Source: an uncultured Eubacterium sp.
GTDB lineage: Bacteria; Bacillota; Clostridia; Lachnospirales; Lachnospiraceae
Length of the DNA: 64,000 bases
Assembly (NCBI GenBank): GCA_948579355.1
Contig: CAPAOV010000003.1
Span: forward strand, 124,001 to 188,000
Direction of reading: 5' to 3'
The notes under the pieces were generated by a model, which was not told the DNA's origin, made no database searches, and was given only the letters and a program-made list of their open reading frames with translations. This document shows, in pieces, positions 33,412-41,549 of the stretch (positions are counted from its first letter, which is position 1; each line of letters opens with the position of its first letter). Position numbers and translations under genes: made by a program.

Positions 33412-34215
33412 TTAACCAAGTAAGGACATAACACCCTGTGTAGACTGATTTGCCTGTGCAAGCATAGATGTTGCTGCCTGCTGCAAGATGCTCTCTTTGG
33501 AGTATCTTGTCATTTCATCAGCCATATCCGTATCACGAATACGTGACTCAGAAGCCTGTAAGTTCTCTGCCGTGTTATCATCATTCTTAACCGTGTACTC
33601 CAGACGGTTCTGGATAGCACCGAGTTTGGAACGAGTTGTAGACAATGCTGTAATGTTCTTATCAATAGCACTGATAGATGCAGTAGCCAGTGAATAAGAG
33701 CTTACCTTAGCAGAAATATCTGTCATCTCTGTCGCACTAATTGAAATTGCAATTGACTGCTCACTGTTAGCACCAACCTGAAGGTGTTTGTTTGTGAAAG
33801 AACCATCACACAGTTTCTGTGTATTGAACTCTGTCTGAGATGTAATACGGTCAAACTCTGCTTTTAACTGAGAAAGCTCCTGAGAAATAGCCTGACGGTC
33901 AACGCTAACGTTTGTGTCGTTTGCTGCCTGTACAGCCAACTCACGAGCACGCTGCAAAATTGCATGCTGCTGGTCCATAGCACCCTCTGCTGTCTGGATT
34001 AAAGAAATACCATCCTGAGCATTATCGGACGCTCTCTGAAGACCTCTAATCTGACCTCTCATCTTCTCGGAAATGGAAAGTCCTGCTGCATCGTCTGCGG
34101 CACGGTTAATTTTATATCCGCTGGAAAGTTTTTCTGTCGCTTTGGAAAGATTACCTCCAACAATTCCTAACTGTCTGTTTGCGTTCATTGATGAAATATT
34201 GTGTTGTACTATCAT
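33412..34215 (-). CDS. hag: Flagellin
   Basis: A 267-residue flagellin of the short type, with conserved D0/D1 ends and almost no variable centre. MIVQHNISSMNANRQLG opens the protein, GLSISEKMRGQIRGLQRASD is the D1 signature, and the C-terminus ends ATSMLAQANQSTQGVMSLLG. It differs from the flagellin at 36049-36852 at about 16 positions, mainly around residues 143-180, the only variable stretch. Filament subunit, exported by the flagellar type III system with FliS. A sigma28 promoter and CsrA-type leader elements lie upstream. Its central Ser/Thr residues are probable Maf targets. Confidence 0.95.
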   Translation of the reverse strand: MIVQHNISSMNANRQLGIVGGNLSKATEKLSSGYKINRAADDAAGLSISEKMRGQIRGLQRASDNAQDGISLIQTAEGAMDQQHAILQRARELAVQAANDTNVSVDRQAISQELSQLKAEFDRITSQTEFNTQKLCDGSFTNKHLQVGANSEQSIAISISATEMTDISAKVSSYSLATASISAIDKNITALSTTRSKLGAIQNRLEYTVKNDDNTAENLQASESRIRDTDMADEMTRYSKESILQQAATSMLAQANQSTQGVMSLLG

Positions 34216-34220
34216 AATAA

Positions 34221-34253
34221 ATTCCTCCTTGAGATATAACGGCTTCCCTGCCG
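34221..34253 (-). promoter_or_regulatory. Candidate CsrA sites in flagellin leader
   Basis: In the mRNA sense, CGGC-AGGGAA-GCCG (34253-34240) is a 4-bp hairpin with GGA in the loop, and CAAGGAGGAAT (34231-34221) is the Shine-Dalgarno with a second GGA site. This two-site layout is the one by which CsrA represses hag in Bacillus. csrA and fliW are both in the window. Confidence 0.6.
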
Positions 34254-34313
34254 CAAAATCCTTTTTATTCTAATTTTTTGAACAGCTTCCATTCTGTTTT
34301 ACTCTCTGATATA

Positions 34314-34341
34314 TATATCGGGCGCTTTTTCTTTTACTTTA
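34314..34341 (-). promoter_or_regulatory. Sigma28 (FliA/SigD) promoter of flagellin gene
   Basis: TAAA (34341-34338), a 16-base spacer and CCGATATA (34321-34314) match the sigma28 consensus. The start codon lies about 100 bases downstream, leaving a leader that holds the CsrA elements. Confidence 0.8.
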
Positions 34342-34387
34342 GTATTTTTTTCAAAAAGATAGAAAAAAATCATATTCTGTGTTATGA

Positions 34388-34460
34388 TGTGTACAGATAC
34401 CCATAGATAACACAGCCTGACGGTGGCAAGTCGAACTTGTCAGGCTAACTACAGTACACA
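34388..34460 (+). promoter_or_regulatory. Nested inverted repeats upstream of aerolysin-like gene
   Basis: Outer arms TGTGTAC (34388-34394) and GTACACA (34454-34460) enclose a hairpin of AGCCTGAC (34414-34421) and GTCAGGCT (34439-34446), with AAGT/ACTT extending the stem past a 6-base bulge. The ribosome binding site AAAGGA follows at 34464. The structure may be a leader-RNA switch, an operator, or the scar of an inserted element. Confidence 0.5.
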
Positions 34461-34477
34461 CAGAAAGGATGATGCTT

Positions 34478-35899
34478 ATGTCACCAATACCAATCAAAAA
34501 GATACCCATTGATTTGACGAAGGACACTCCGTCCAAAGTAACTGCTGAAGAATTAAAAGGGGAATTAAATGCCATCGGTCTCCGGTGCAAAGAAACCCGT
34601 ATTGAGAAACTCGAAAAGTATATTGAAGAAACCGTGAACACTTTTGCTGATGGCAATACACAGGGATTCGGGATATTCAAATACAATTCGCCGGATGTAG
34701 CAGAATTTTACGAAAAAGGATATACTGTGAAATCCATATCGGAACTGGCTCCTCTTACGGAAATCATCCGCAGCAATTGGAAGCCGACCGATACCGCCCC
34801 TTATATGACGGATTTGGTTGCCGTTGCAAACCCGAAACATTTTGACTACTTGCTGGCAAACTATACCGGATTTGCCGGAAAAAAATCAAGCGAGCAATAC
34901 ACAAAAAATAACACTACTGTTGACGCCATCAAGGAGCAGTTCACAAAGATTGCCTTAAATATTTCTTCTACCCTTGTTGATGATTTGGATAAGGACCAGA
35001 TGGAAGCCGTTTTCAATAAGACAATCGCTCCCGTTGACCCCTCGAATGAAAATTATGACTCCGGTACCCAAAACAGAAATATCCTTTTAGTAAAAGGATA
35101 TAACGAGAGCAAAAAGGAATGCGACGCTATCGGCGTAATCAACGTTGAATACCGCCTCCAAATCAACGATTACAAGGAAAAGAAAGACAAGCACAAAACT
35201 TACACCCTTGATGTGACAGTCAGAACTTCCCTGTACACGGATACATCCAAATTAGAAGCAGAAGTTACCTATTTACAAAATATTTTCAAAAATACGATGT
35301 TCTTTGACTCAGCAATCCCATTTAATCCGGAAGTAAAAATTTATGACGCACTTCCGCCAGAAATCAAAGATACTTTTATCCACTCCCTGCCTCTGGAGCA
35401 GACAAAGAATAACATCATTTCATGCATGGTTTTGTATGCTCCGGATTTAGAAAACATCGGTTGTATTGATAACAGAAATTCCGAGGGGCAGGCACAATAT
35501 TCCAAGACAATAACAAGCGGCTTCACTTTTACTTTCGGCCAGAAAATTTCTGCGGGCCTCAAATACAGCGCCGGAACGCTGTTGACAAAAGCAGAGTTCA
35601 GTGCAAGTATTGAAATTTCATTTACCGAGCAGTGGAACAAAAGCCAGTCGGAAACCATTACTTTCTCCGTACCTAAAAACGCAGTAGCATATCTCTATCA
35701 GGGATATCTGCAGTGTGCCGTATTGGAATTTAACACCGACACATTCAAATATTCTTATAAGGAAACCGGGCGTTTCCTGAGTAACATTATAAAGACGACT
35801 CCAAAGCCAATCGACACGAAACCGGTAACAATGATGAATACCGGACGGATATATGCGGAGGACAAACCAGACGAACTTCCTCTGTGGGAGAGTCTGTAA
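34478..35899 (+). CDS. Aerolysin-like (ETX/MTX2-type) beta-pore-forming protein, candidate
   Basis: A 473-residue protein with no signal peptide or transmembrane helix. The N-terminal 330 residues match nothing I recognise. Residues about 341-400 have the alternating polar/non-polar strands typical of the aerolysin/epsilon-toxin membrane-insertion region: SKTITSGFTFTFGQKISAG, AEFSASIEISFTEQWNKSQ and ETITFSVPKNAVAYLYQGY. Members of this fold assemble into beta-barrel pores. The gene runs opposite to, and between, two near-identical flagellin genes. ATG at 34478 has AAAGGA 8 bases before it; two in-frame ATGs lie slightly upstream. It is followed by a strong terminator. The fold call rests on pattern, so confidence is moderate. 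Confidence 0.55.
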   Translation: MSPIPIKKIPIDLTKDTPSKVTAEELKGELNAIGLRCKETRIEKLEKYIEETVNTFADGNTQGFGIFKYNSPDVAEFYEKGYTVKSISELAPLTEIIRSNWKPTDTAPYMTDLVAVANPKHFDYLLANYTGFAGKKSSEQYTKNNTTVDAIKEQFTKIALNISSTLVDDLDKDQMEAVFNKTIAPVDPSNENYDSGTQNRNILLVKGYNESKKECDAIGVINVEYRLQINDYKEKKDKHKTYTLDVTVRTSLYTDTSKLEAEVTYLQNIFKNTMFFDSAIPFNPEVKIYDALPPEIKDTFIHSLPLEQTKNNIISCMVLYAPDLENIGCIDNRNSEGQAQYSKTITSGFTFTFGQKISAGLKYSAGTLLTKAEFSASIEISFTEQWNKSQSETITFSVPKNAVAYLYQGYLQCAVLEFNTDTFKYSYKETGRFLSNIIKTTPKPIDTKPVTMMNTGRIYAEDKPDELPLWESL

Positions 35900-35916
35900 T
35901 CATTTACAATTGAAGC

Positions 35917-35966
35917 AAAACTGCGCCGGAGAATTTTACCGGCGCAGTTTTCAGTTGTTGCTTTTT
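35917..35966 (+). terminator. Strong intrinsic terminator after aerolysin-like gene
   Basis: AAAACTGCGCCGG (35917-35929) and CCGGCGCAGTTTT (35939-35951) form a perfect 13-bp stem, followed within 10 bases by TTTTTT. It ends the plus-strand gene about 20 bases after its stop codon. Confidence 0.85.
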
Positions 35967-35971
35967 TACAG

Positions 35972-36005
35972 AAAAAGGAGCCAGCCACAAAGGACTGACC
36001 CCTCC
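35972..36005 (-). terminator. Terminator of second flagellin gene
   Basis: On the minus strand GGAGGGGTCAGTCC pairs imperfectly with GGCTGGCTCC and is followed by TTTTT. It lies 44 bases after the flagellin stop and faces the plus-strand terminator. Confidence 0.6.
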
Positions 36006-36048
36006 AAACAAAACATTTGATTTGATGTTTTCATACAATGACTGCAAA

Positions 36049-36852
36049 TTAGCCAAGCAATGACAATACACTCTGATTGGACTGATTTGCCTGAGCAAGC
36101 ATAGATGTTGCTGCCTGCTGCAAGATGCTCTCTTTGGAGTATCTTGTCATTTCGTCAGCCATATCTGTATCACGGATACGTGACTCAGAAGCCTGCAGGT
36201 TCTCAGCCGTATTGTCATCATTCTTAACTGTGTACTCCAGACGGTTCTGGATAGCACCAAGTTTAGAACGAGTCGTAGACAATGCTGTAATGTTCTTATC
36301 AATAGCACTGATAGATGCAGTAGCAGTTGAGTAAGAGCTTACCTTAGCAGAAATATCTGTCATCGTTGTCTTGCTGATAGAAATTGCAATTGACTGACCA
36401 GTGTTAGCACCAACCTGAAGGTTTTTGTTTTTGAATGTACCATCACACAGCTTCTGAGTATTGAACTCTGTCTGAGATGTGATACGGTCAAACTCTGCTT
36501 TCAACTGAGAAAGCTCCTGAGAAATAGCCTGACGGTCAACGCTAACGTTTGTGTCGTTTGCTGCCTGTACAGCCAACTCACGAGCACGCTGCAAAATTGC
36601 ATGCTGCTGGTCCATAGCACCCTCTGCTGTCTGGATTAAGGAAATACCATCCTGAGCATTGTCGGAAGCTCTCTGAAGACCTCTAACCTGACCTCTCATT
36701 TTCTCGGAAATGGAAAGTCCTGCTGCATCATCTGCTGCACGGTTGATTTTGTAACCACTGGAAAGTTTCTCAGTAGCCTTTGACAAATTGCCGCCTACGA
36801 TTCCCAACTGTCTGTTGGAGTTCATTGATGAAATGTTGTGTTGTACTATCAT
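36049..36852 (-). CDS. hag: Flagellin
   Basis: A 267-residue flagellin nearly identical to the one at 33412-34215. N- and C-terminal D0/D1 regions match except for a few residues (MNSNRQLG, GQVRGLQ, NQSVLSLLG). The variable stretch reads TFKNKNLQVGANTGQS instead of SFTNKHLQVGANSEQS. It has its own sigma28 promoter, a leader with a GGA hairpin and its own terminator, so it is an independently controlled copy and not a dead duplicate. It and the other copy flank the aerolysin-like gene. Confidence 0.95.
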   Translation of the reverse strand: MIVQHNISSMNSNRQLGIVGGNLSKATEKLSSGYKINRAADDAAGLSISEKMRGQVRGLQRASDNAQDGISLIQTAEGAMDQQHAILQRARELAVQAANDTNVSVDRQAISQELSQLKAEFDRITSQTEFNTQKLCDGTFKNKNLQVGANTGQSIAISISKTTMTDISAKVSSYSTATASISAIDKNITALSTTRSKLGAIQNRLEYTVKNDDNTAENLQASESRIRDTDMADEMTRYSKESILQQAATSMLAQANQSNQSVLSLLG

Positions 36853-36860
36853 AATTCATT

Positions 36861-36892
36861 CCTCCTTGAATTTTCACTAGCATCCATGCCAG
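36861..36892 (-). promoter_or_regulatory. Candidate CsrA sites in second flagellin leader
   Basis: In the mRNA sense CUGGCA-UGGA-UGCUAG (36892-36877) folds with one G-U pair and shows GGA in the loop. CAAGGAGG at 36868-36861 is the Shine-Dalgarno with the second GGA. The stem sequence differs from that of the other flagellin while the loop GGA is kept, which suggests selection on structure. Confidence 0.6.
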
Positions 36893-36919
36893 CGTTGTTT
36901 TGTTTTATTTCTTGTTATA

Positions 36920-36947
36920 TATATCGGAACCTTTTCAGATTCCTTTA
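36920..36947 (-). promoter_or_regulatory. Sigma28 promoter of second flagellin gene
   Basis: TAAA (36947-36944), 16 bases, CCGATATA (36927-36920). Same spacing and -10 sequence as the other flagellin promoter. Confidence 0.8.
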
Positions 36948-37010
36948 TAGCAAAATTGAAAAAATTTTTTTCAATTTTGTAACAAGACGAATCATAGAAA
37001 AATTACTCTC

Positions 37011-37532
37011 CTACTTCTGCTCGTCAAAAAAGTAGGACTGGTCGGGAGTATGTACATTCGCCATATTCTGATAATAACTGGTTGCTGTCCGGTTATTGAC
37101 ATGAAATTCCCGAATCTCTTTTCTCTTATTTGACAGATATATCTTAAAGCGTTCACTATTTTGTTGTTCTAACGCCTGAATCTGTACTCCTAAGTCTGAT
37201 ATTCTGCCAATCAGTGTCTGCATTTCTTTAATCTGACTGCGATACTGCTCACGATGAGATGTCATTTCCTGCTTTACCATCTTAAATAGTGCGTCAAATC
37301 CCTCGTCAATTTGATTCAAATCATCAAGGCCGTTCCCTTTTTCCTCAATAGTCGCAGAAAATTCATCCTCATCCAACTCATCGGAGCGAAGTAACATTTC
37401 CTGCTCTCTTGTCTTTTCAAGCAAAAAGGTAAGCACATTTTCTTTTTTCTTTAGTGCATCTACCATCATCGTCACATACACACGATTCTGATTCTGATTA
37501 TCCACAGCCTCACATCCCATCTGCAATATCAT
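37011..37532 (-). CDS. FlgN/FliT-like flagellar chaperone candidate
   Basis: A 173-residue, highly charged protein, almost wholly helical and probably coiled-coil (about 20-130). It has the size and composition of FlgN/FliT-type export chaperones. It directly follows fliS (start one base past its stop codon), where fliT-like genes usually sit. The ATG at 37532 has no good ribosome binding site, so it depends on coupling to fliS or starts at a later codon such as MGCEAVDN. Assignment is by position and composition, not by motif. Confidence 0.5.
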   Translation of the reverse strand: MILQMGCEAVDNQNQNRVYVTMMVDALKKKENVLTFLLEKTREQEMLLRSDELDEDEFSATIEEKGNGLDDLNQIDEGFDALFKMVKQEMTSHREQYRSQIKEMQTLIGRISDLGVQIQALEQQNSERFKIYLSNKRKEIREFHVNNRTATSYYQNMANVHTPDQSYFFDEQK

Positions 37533-37533
37533 T

Positions 37534-37908
37534 CTATTTGGCGCTGTTCAAACGCATAACCTCTTTCCATGCATCGCGCATCTCGCGGATATACTTCAGC
37601 GCATCTTCTATAATCTCTATATCTTTTTGCAAATTGGCTTCTAACAGTCTGCGGGCTATATAATCGTAAACCCGCTCAAAATCTTCCCAAACTGAATATT
37701 TATGGTCGAGAGTAACACGAAGTTCATTAATAATCGCTTGCGCTTTTTTAATGTTGGCATTTGCTTTCTCAATATCTTTCTTTTCAATCGCAACAATCGC
37801 AATATTACAAAACTTAATTGCACCTTCATAAAGCATCAATGTCAGTTCTGCCGGCGTAGCCGTCATAATCGCATTACGCTGATAAGCGTTTGCCATATTG
37901 TTATTCAT
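37534..37908 (-). CDS. fliS: Flagellar export chaperone FliS
   Basis: A 124-residue FliS: NAYQRNAIMTATPAELTLML then YEGAIKF at the N-terminus is the family signature, followed by the four-helix body ending YIREMRDAWKEVMRL. It binds the C-terminus of flagellin in the cytosol to prevent early polymerisation. It lies 26 bases after fliD. Confidence 0.95.
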   Translation of the reverse strand: MNNNMANAYQRNAIMTATPAELTLMLYEGAIKFCNIAIVAIEKKDIEKANANIKKAQAIINELRVTLDHKYSVWEDFERVYDYIARRLLEANLQKDIEIIEDALKYIREMRDAWKEVMRLNSAK

Positions 37909-37934
37909 CGATTACCTCCATCATATCAGTAATA

Positions 37935-40247
37935 TCAGTTTCCAAACAATCCCGCCAGAGAATTTTGTTGAGACTGCAATTTCGCCATTGCCACTTCCAT
38001 AGCAGTAAACTTCTTATAGTAGGCATCTTCCATTGCAGCAAGTTTGTCTTCCCAATCATCAATATCACTCTGATAGCCTTTAATATCTTCTTTAATCTTG
38101 ATATCGTTGTAGAATGTCAGTGCACTGCTGACTTTAGAGCCTGCCATCTTATCACTCATTGCGCTTCGGAGATTACCAAATACTTTGGACAGTACGTTTA
38201 CTACTGCTTCCGGGTCCTGCTCCAAAGCAGTTCTTAATTTATCCTCACGGTCGGCATATACCGAGTCGTCCTTATCACCATAAATATGATACAAACCACC
38301 CTCAGTATAATCATATGATGTCATAATACCGAAACTGGCAAGAGAATACTTTTTGCCACCGTACTCGACCTGCGACTGCATCGCCGTGCGCATCGCAGAC
38401 ATAATACCATTTAACGTTGTATCACCGCGAAGTAATGCGCCCTTAATCTTGTCTTCGTACAATTTGACATCGTCATCTGTCATTGCTTCCTTTTCCTCTT
38501 TCGACAAAGGCTCATATCCTTTGGCCGATGCGGCAGAATAGGAAGTATACATCTCTTTCATGATTTCATTGTACCCTTTGAGGGTCTCTTTAATGGAATT
38601 GTAAATCGCATCCACATCGGTTGAAACCGAGAATGTAATCGTCTCGCCCGGAGCGGTCTTTCCTGTCAAATCAATGCTCAAGCCATTGGCAGAAACCGTA
38701 GCGGTAGATGACGTCAACGTTGCTCCATTGAGTACAATCTCACTATCGGAAGCAGCTATAAAAGCCATACCGTTTGCCAGAGTAACTGTATCGGAAACAA
38801 CACTGCCATTCACTGTCATGCCGTCGTCGGTAACTTCAATCTCCGCCAGACCCATCTTACCAAGAGCTGAAGCAGCACTGGTATCATACCGCTCTGTCAG
38901 GGAAGCATAATTTGTTACGGAAGCAGTAATGGCATCAGCCACGTCATCCGTTCCGTTTTTATATCCATCAATGCCGCCAAATCCCGAAATCGGCTCTGCG
39001 GTATCATTGCCATAACCATAATATTTTGCCAGCGCTTGGAATCCGGCTTCCGTAGAATCCATTGCCTTAATTTCATCCGCCGTCGCACCAGTCTGTGTCA
39101 ACGCCTCAATGGCAACTTTATTTTCAGCACTAGTGATTTCTTTATCTACCTGTTTTGTTGTGGCAGCATCTGCATTTTGGGCAACTGCCGTCTGATAATC
39201 ACGTTCTGCCACTGCATTAATATAGTTATTGAGATTCTCCTCTTCGGTACCACTCGTTATATCAATGCCAAGTTCCTGCTCTATAATCGCCTTATCTTCA
39301 TCTACAAGAGTGTTAAAAGTCTCCGTATAGCCTTTAATAAGGTCCTCTTTTACGCCGGTTTTGTTGCCGTCCTCATCAACTTCATAGAACGAAGATAATC
39401 TTGACTTCTCTGCCGCCGCTTTATTTTCTGCATATTTTTCTGCATAAAGCTGCGCCTTGCGGAGTGTCGTAGCCGCCTCGTTATTCTTCGCTTTCACAAG
39501 CGAATCCAGAGCCTCGTTATACTTATCCGTGCCAACGCCGGATGTCTTCAGCGTCTCTAAGGCTTTATCCACTACTTTTTTATTGTCGGACGACATTTTA
39601 TCGTATCCCATTACCGCTTTCAAATCAGCAGTAGCATTTAACTGTGCGTCAGAAATCTTTGATGAAGTAAGTGAAAAAGCATTTTCCATTCCGCTTTCTT
39701 TACTGCTGATAAACAAACGATGCTGTGCGCTGTCAAAGCTGGCGTTAAGTCCTGCTTTGGAAAGAGCACTTGTGAAATCATTAATTGTCGTGTTTTCCGT
39801 AATAACAAATTTTGTTTTCTTCTTACCAACAGTAATATTAATTTCACTATTTACTAAAGAAGCATCTATCTCCGACATCTTCTGAGTGCCTTTGCTGATA
39901 TTGGAAAGAACAGCACTGGTAAGATACTCCGAAGTCGCAATATTATTAATTGCCAGCGTATAGCTGCCGTTTACTGCGCTGACATTGGCATTTACACTTG
40001 CTTTTGACGGGTCGGATACCGTTGCTTTCTTTGTCTTATATGCACTAGTCATCTGCATTTTCGATACCTGATCCGTATAGAATTTATATAACTTGCTATT
40101 CAAATCCTGCCATTTTGTCTGCTTCCATTCCAATTTTGTTTTTGCATTGGAAATCTTCGTCTTCTTTAAGCTTTGGGCAGACATCAGAGCGCCGACAATG
40201 GCTTCTGTGTCCAATCCCGATGTTAAACCACTTAAACGAATCGCCAT
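37935..40247 (-). CDS. fliD: Flagellar hook-associated protein 2 (filament cap)
   Basis: A 770-residue FliD. MAIRLSGLTSGLDTEAIVGA is the N-terminal FliD signature; the C-terminal domain carries GGLYHIYGDKDDSVYADREDKLR and ends AMAKLQSQQNSLAGLFGN, the helical coiled cap-leg region. It is longer than the usual 450-670 residues because of an expanded, acidic centre (about 200-470), the part exposed at the filament tip. It caps the filament and helps flagellin fold. It follows flaG by 12 bases. Confidence 0.95.
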   Translation of the reverse strand: MAIRLSGLTSGLDTEAIVGALMSAQSLKKTKISNAKTKLEWKQTKWQDLNSKLYKFYTDQVSKMQMTSAYKTKKATVSDPSKASVNANVSAVNGSYTLAINNIATSEYLTSAVLSNISKGTQKMSEIDASLVNSEINITVGKKKTKFVITENTTINDFTSALSKAGLNASFDSAQHRLFISSKESGMENAFSLTSSKISDAQLNATADLKAVMGYDKMSSDNKKVVDKALETLKTSGVGTDKYNEALDSLVKAKNNEAATTLRKAQLYAEKYAENKAAAEKSRLSSFYEVDEDGNKTGVKEDLIKGYTETFNTLVDEDKAIIEQELGIDITSGTEEENLNNYINAVAERDYQTAVAQNADAATTKQVDKEITSAENKVAIEALTQTGATADEIKAMDSTEAGFQALAKYYGYGNDTAEPISGFGGIDGYKNGTDDVADAITASVTNYASLTERYDTSAASALGKMGLAEIEVTDDGMTVNGSVVSDTVTLANGMAFIAASDSEIVLNGATLTSSTATVSANGLSIDLTGKTAPGETITFSVSTDVDAIYNSIKETLKGYNEIMKEMYTSYSAASAKGYEPLSKEEKEAMTDDDVKLYEDKIKGALLRGDTTLNGIMSAMRTAMQSQVEYGGKKYSLASFGIMTSYDYTEGGLYHIYGDKDDSVYADREDKLRTALEQDPEAVVNVLSKVFGNLRSAMSDKMAGSKVSSALTFYNDIKIKEDIKGYQSDIDDWEDKLAAMEDAYYKKFTAMEVAMAKLQSQQNSLAGLFGN

Positions 40248-40259
40248 AACTCAACCCTC

Positions 40260-40688
40260 CTATCTTTTCTCGTCTACAAGAATGCCAGCCATTTCCCACA
40301 TCTTCTGGAGCATATCCAAAGACTTCTCCGGTGGGATTTCTCGTATCACTTCGTCCGTTTCCGCATCAAAAACCTTAATCGATACACGATTGGTTTCTTT
40401 ATGATAAGAATATTCACAACGAGTCTTCTCCATCTTACGGTTTGCACTCTTTACGGCATCATTAATAGTAGCTTCGCTCGGAACATGTTTTTTTCTGCTC
40501 TCCTCTTCTGCTTCGCCACTTCTGCCATCCCTTGCATTCGCAGACGAAGTTACTGACTTAGACGCCATCACTTTCACCTGTTCCGCACCAGCAGCCACGT
40601 CCGATACTTCTACCGACGGGCTAACTACTTTTGTGCTTTCCGAGGCACTATAATTTGCGTTTACTTTTGATACTGCTTCAACATCCAT
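40260..40688 (-). CDS. flaG: FlaG family protein
   Basis: A 142-residue protein with the FlaG core in its C-terminal 70 residues: NRVSIKVFDAETDEVIREIPPE then MLQKMWEMAGILVD. The first 70 residues are low-complexity, rich in Ser, Ala and Val. FlaG proteins affect filament length. The ATG at 40688 has GGAGGT 7 bases before it. It heads a set with fliD and fliS, with its own sigma28 promoter at 40738-40765. Confidence 0.85.
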   Translation of the reverse strand: MDVEAVSKVNANYSASESTKVVSPSVEVSDVAAGAEQVKVMASKSVTSSANARDGRSGEAEEESRKKHVPSEATINDAVKSANRKMEKTRCEYSYHKETNRVSIKVFDAETDEVIREIPPEKSLDMLQKMWEMAGILVDEKR

Positions 40689-40737
40689 AATCAACACCTC
40701 CATGTGTATAAAAAAATGTTTTCCTTAACTTACAGTG

Positions 40738-40765
40738 ATTATCGGCATATTCTAGTTAAATCTTA
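40738..40765 (-). promoter_or_regulatory. Sigma28 promoter upstream of flaG-fliD-fliS
   Basis: TAAG (40765-40762), 16 bases, CCGATAAT (40745-40738), in the 161-base gap between csrA and flaG. Same spacing as the flagellin promoters. Confidence 0.75.
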
Positions 40766-40849
40766 ACCTCTGATTGCAAATTTGTCAAGTTTTCCGAACC
40801 TCTCTGTATATTTCAGGGAGGAAATCACTCTTTATACAACGTTTTTTCC

Positions 40850-41068
40850 CTATTTTAACAAATCCGATAATACTTTCGGATTCGATATATTGGCAGACTC
40901 CGCATTTGTCTCCTGTATTTCTTTATATATCTCCTTGCGGTAAATCGGAACACTCTTCGGCGCGTCAATACCAAGCTTAATCTGGTCTCCTTTTACTTCC
41001 AATACCGTAATCTCTATATTGTCGTTGACAATAATGGATTCATTTACTTTCCTCGCTAATGCTAACAT
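40850..41068 (-). CDS. csrA: Carbon storage regulator CsrA
   Basis: A 72-residue RNA-binding translational repressor. MLALARKVNESIIVNDNIEI then TVLEVKGDQIKLGI is the CsrA fold, including Arg near position 6 and the KLGI strand, with a C-terminal tail. AGGAGG, inside the end of fliW, lies 7 bases before the ATG. CsrA dimers bind GGA motifs at the flagellin ribosome binding site and FliW relieves this. Both flagellin leaders here have such sites. Confidence 0.95.
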   Translation of the reverse strand: MLALARKVNESIIVNDNIEITVLEVKGDQIKLGIDAPKSVPIYRKEIYKEIQETNAESANISNPKVLSDLLK

Positions 41069-41070
41069 GG

Positions 41071-41523
41071 TCACGCCTCCTTTTTCGCCTGCAGGATGTC
41101 GTAAATTTTATACTTCACCTCATAATCTGCATTTTCGACTACAATCTGTGTCCCCTTGCGTGTATCCGCATTAATGATAATCGGCGCCATCAAGTTCACC
41201 GACATTTGTTTGATATCTTCCGGAACCGTCATCGTGAGCAGAATAACCAGATTTTCTTCTGTCAAATCCCCCAGCCCGGTCAGCAGTTCATCTTCTACAA
41301 CCGGATTATAATCTTCTTTGACAAGCCATGGTTTAATAACCGGCAGCGCTAATGTCGGCTCTTCTACGCTTTGAAACCAAGAAATATTAGCCTCTTCTTT
41401 CTCGCAATCATAAAGAATCGTATATTTTTTATATTGCTCCAAACCAATCAATCCACGTTCCAACGTTACAATTTTGTCTTCCGGCAAATCAATCTCACCA
41501 AAAAATTTTGTCTTAACCAGCAT
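41071..41523 (-). CDS. fliW: Flagellar assembly factor FliW
   Basis: A 150-residue FliW: MLVKTKFFGEIDLPEDKIVT, FERGLIGL-type segment LERGLIGLEQYKKYTILYD and a core of beta strands. It binds CsrA allosterically and is itself titrated by cytosolic flagellin, so flagellin secretion restores CsrA repression. Its gene ends 2 bases before csrA and follows flgL by 26 bases. Confidence 0.95.
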   Translation of the reverse strand: MLVKTKFFGEIDLPEDKIVTLERGLIGLEQYKKYTILYDCEKEEANISWFQSVEEPTLALPVIKPWLVKEDYNPVVEDELLTGLGDLTEENLVILLTMTVPEDIKQMSVNLMAPIIINADTRKGTQIVVENADYEVKYKIYDILQAKKEA

Positions 41524-41549
41524 AATTACCTCCTATTCCGAAGCACAAT

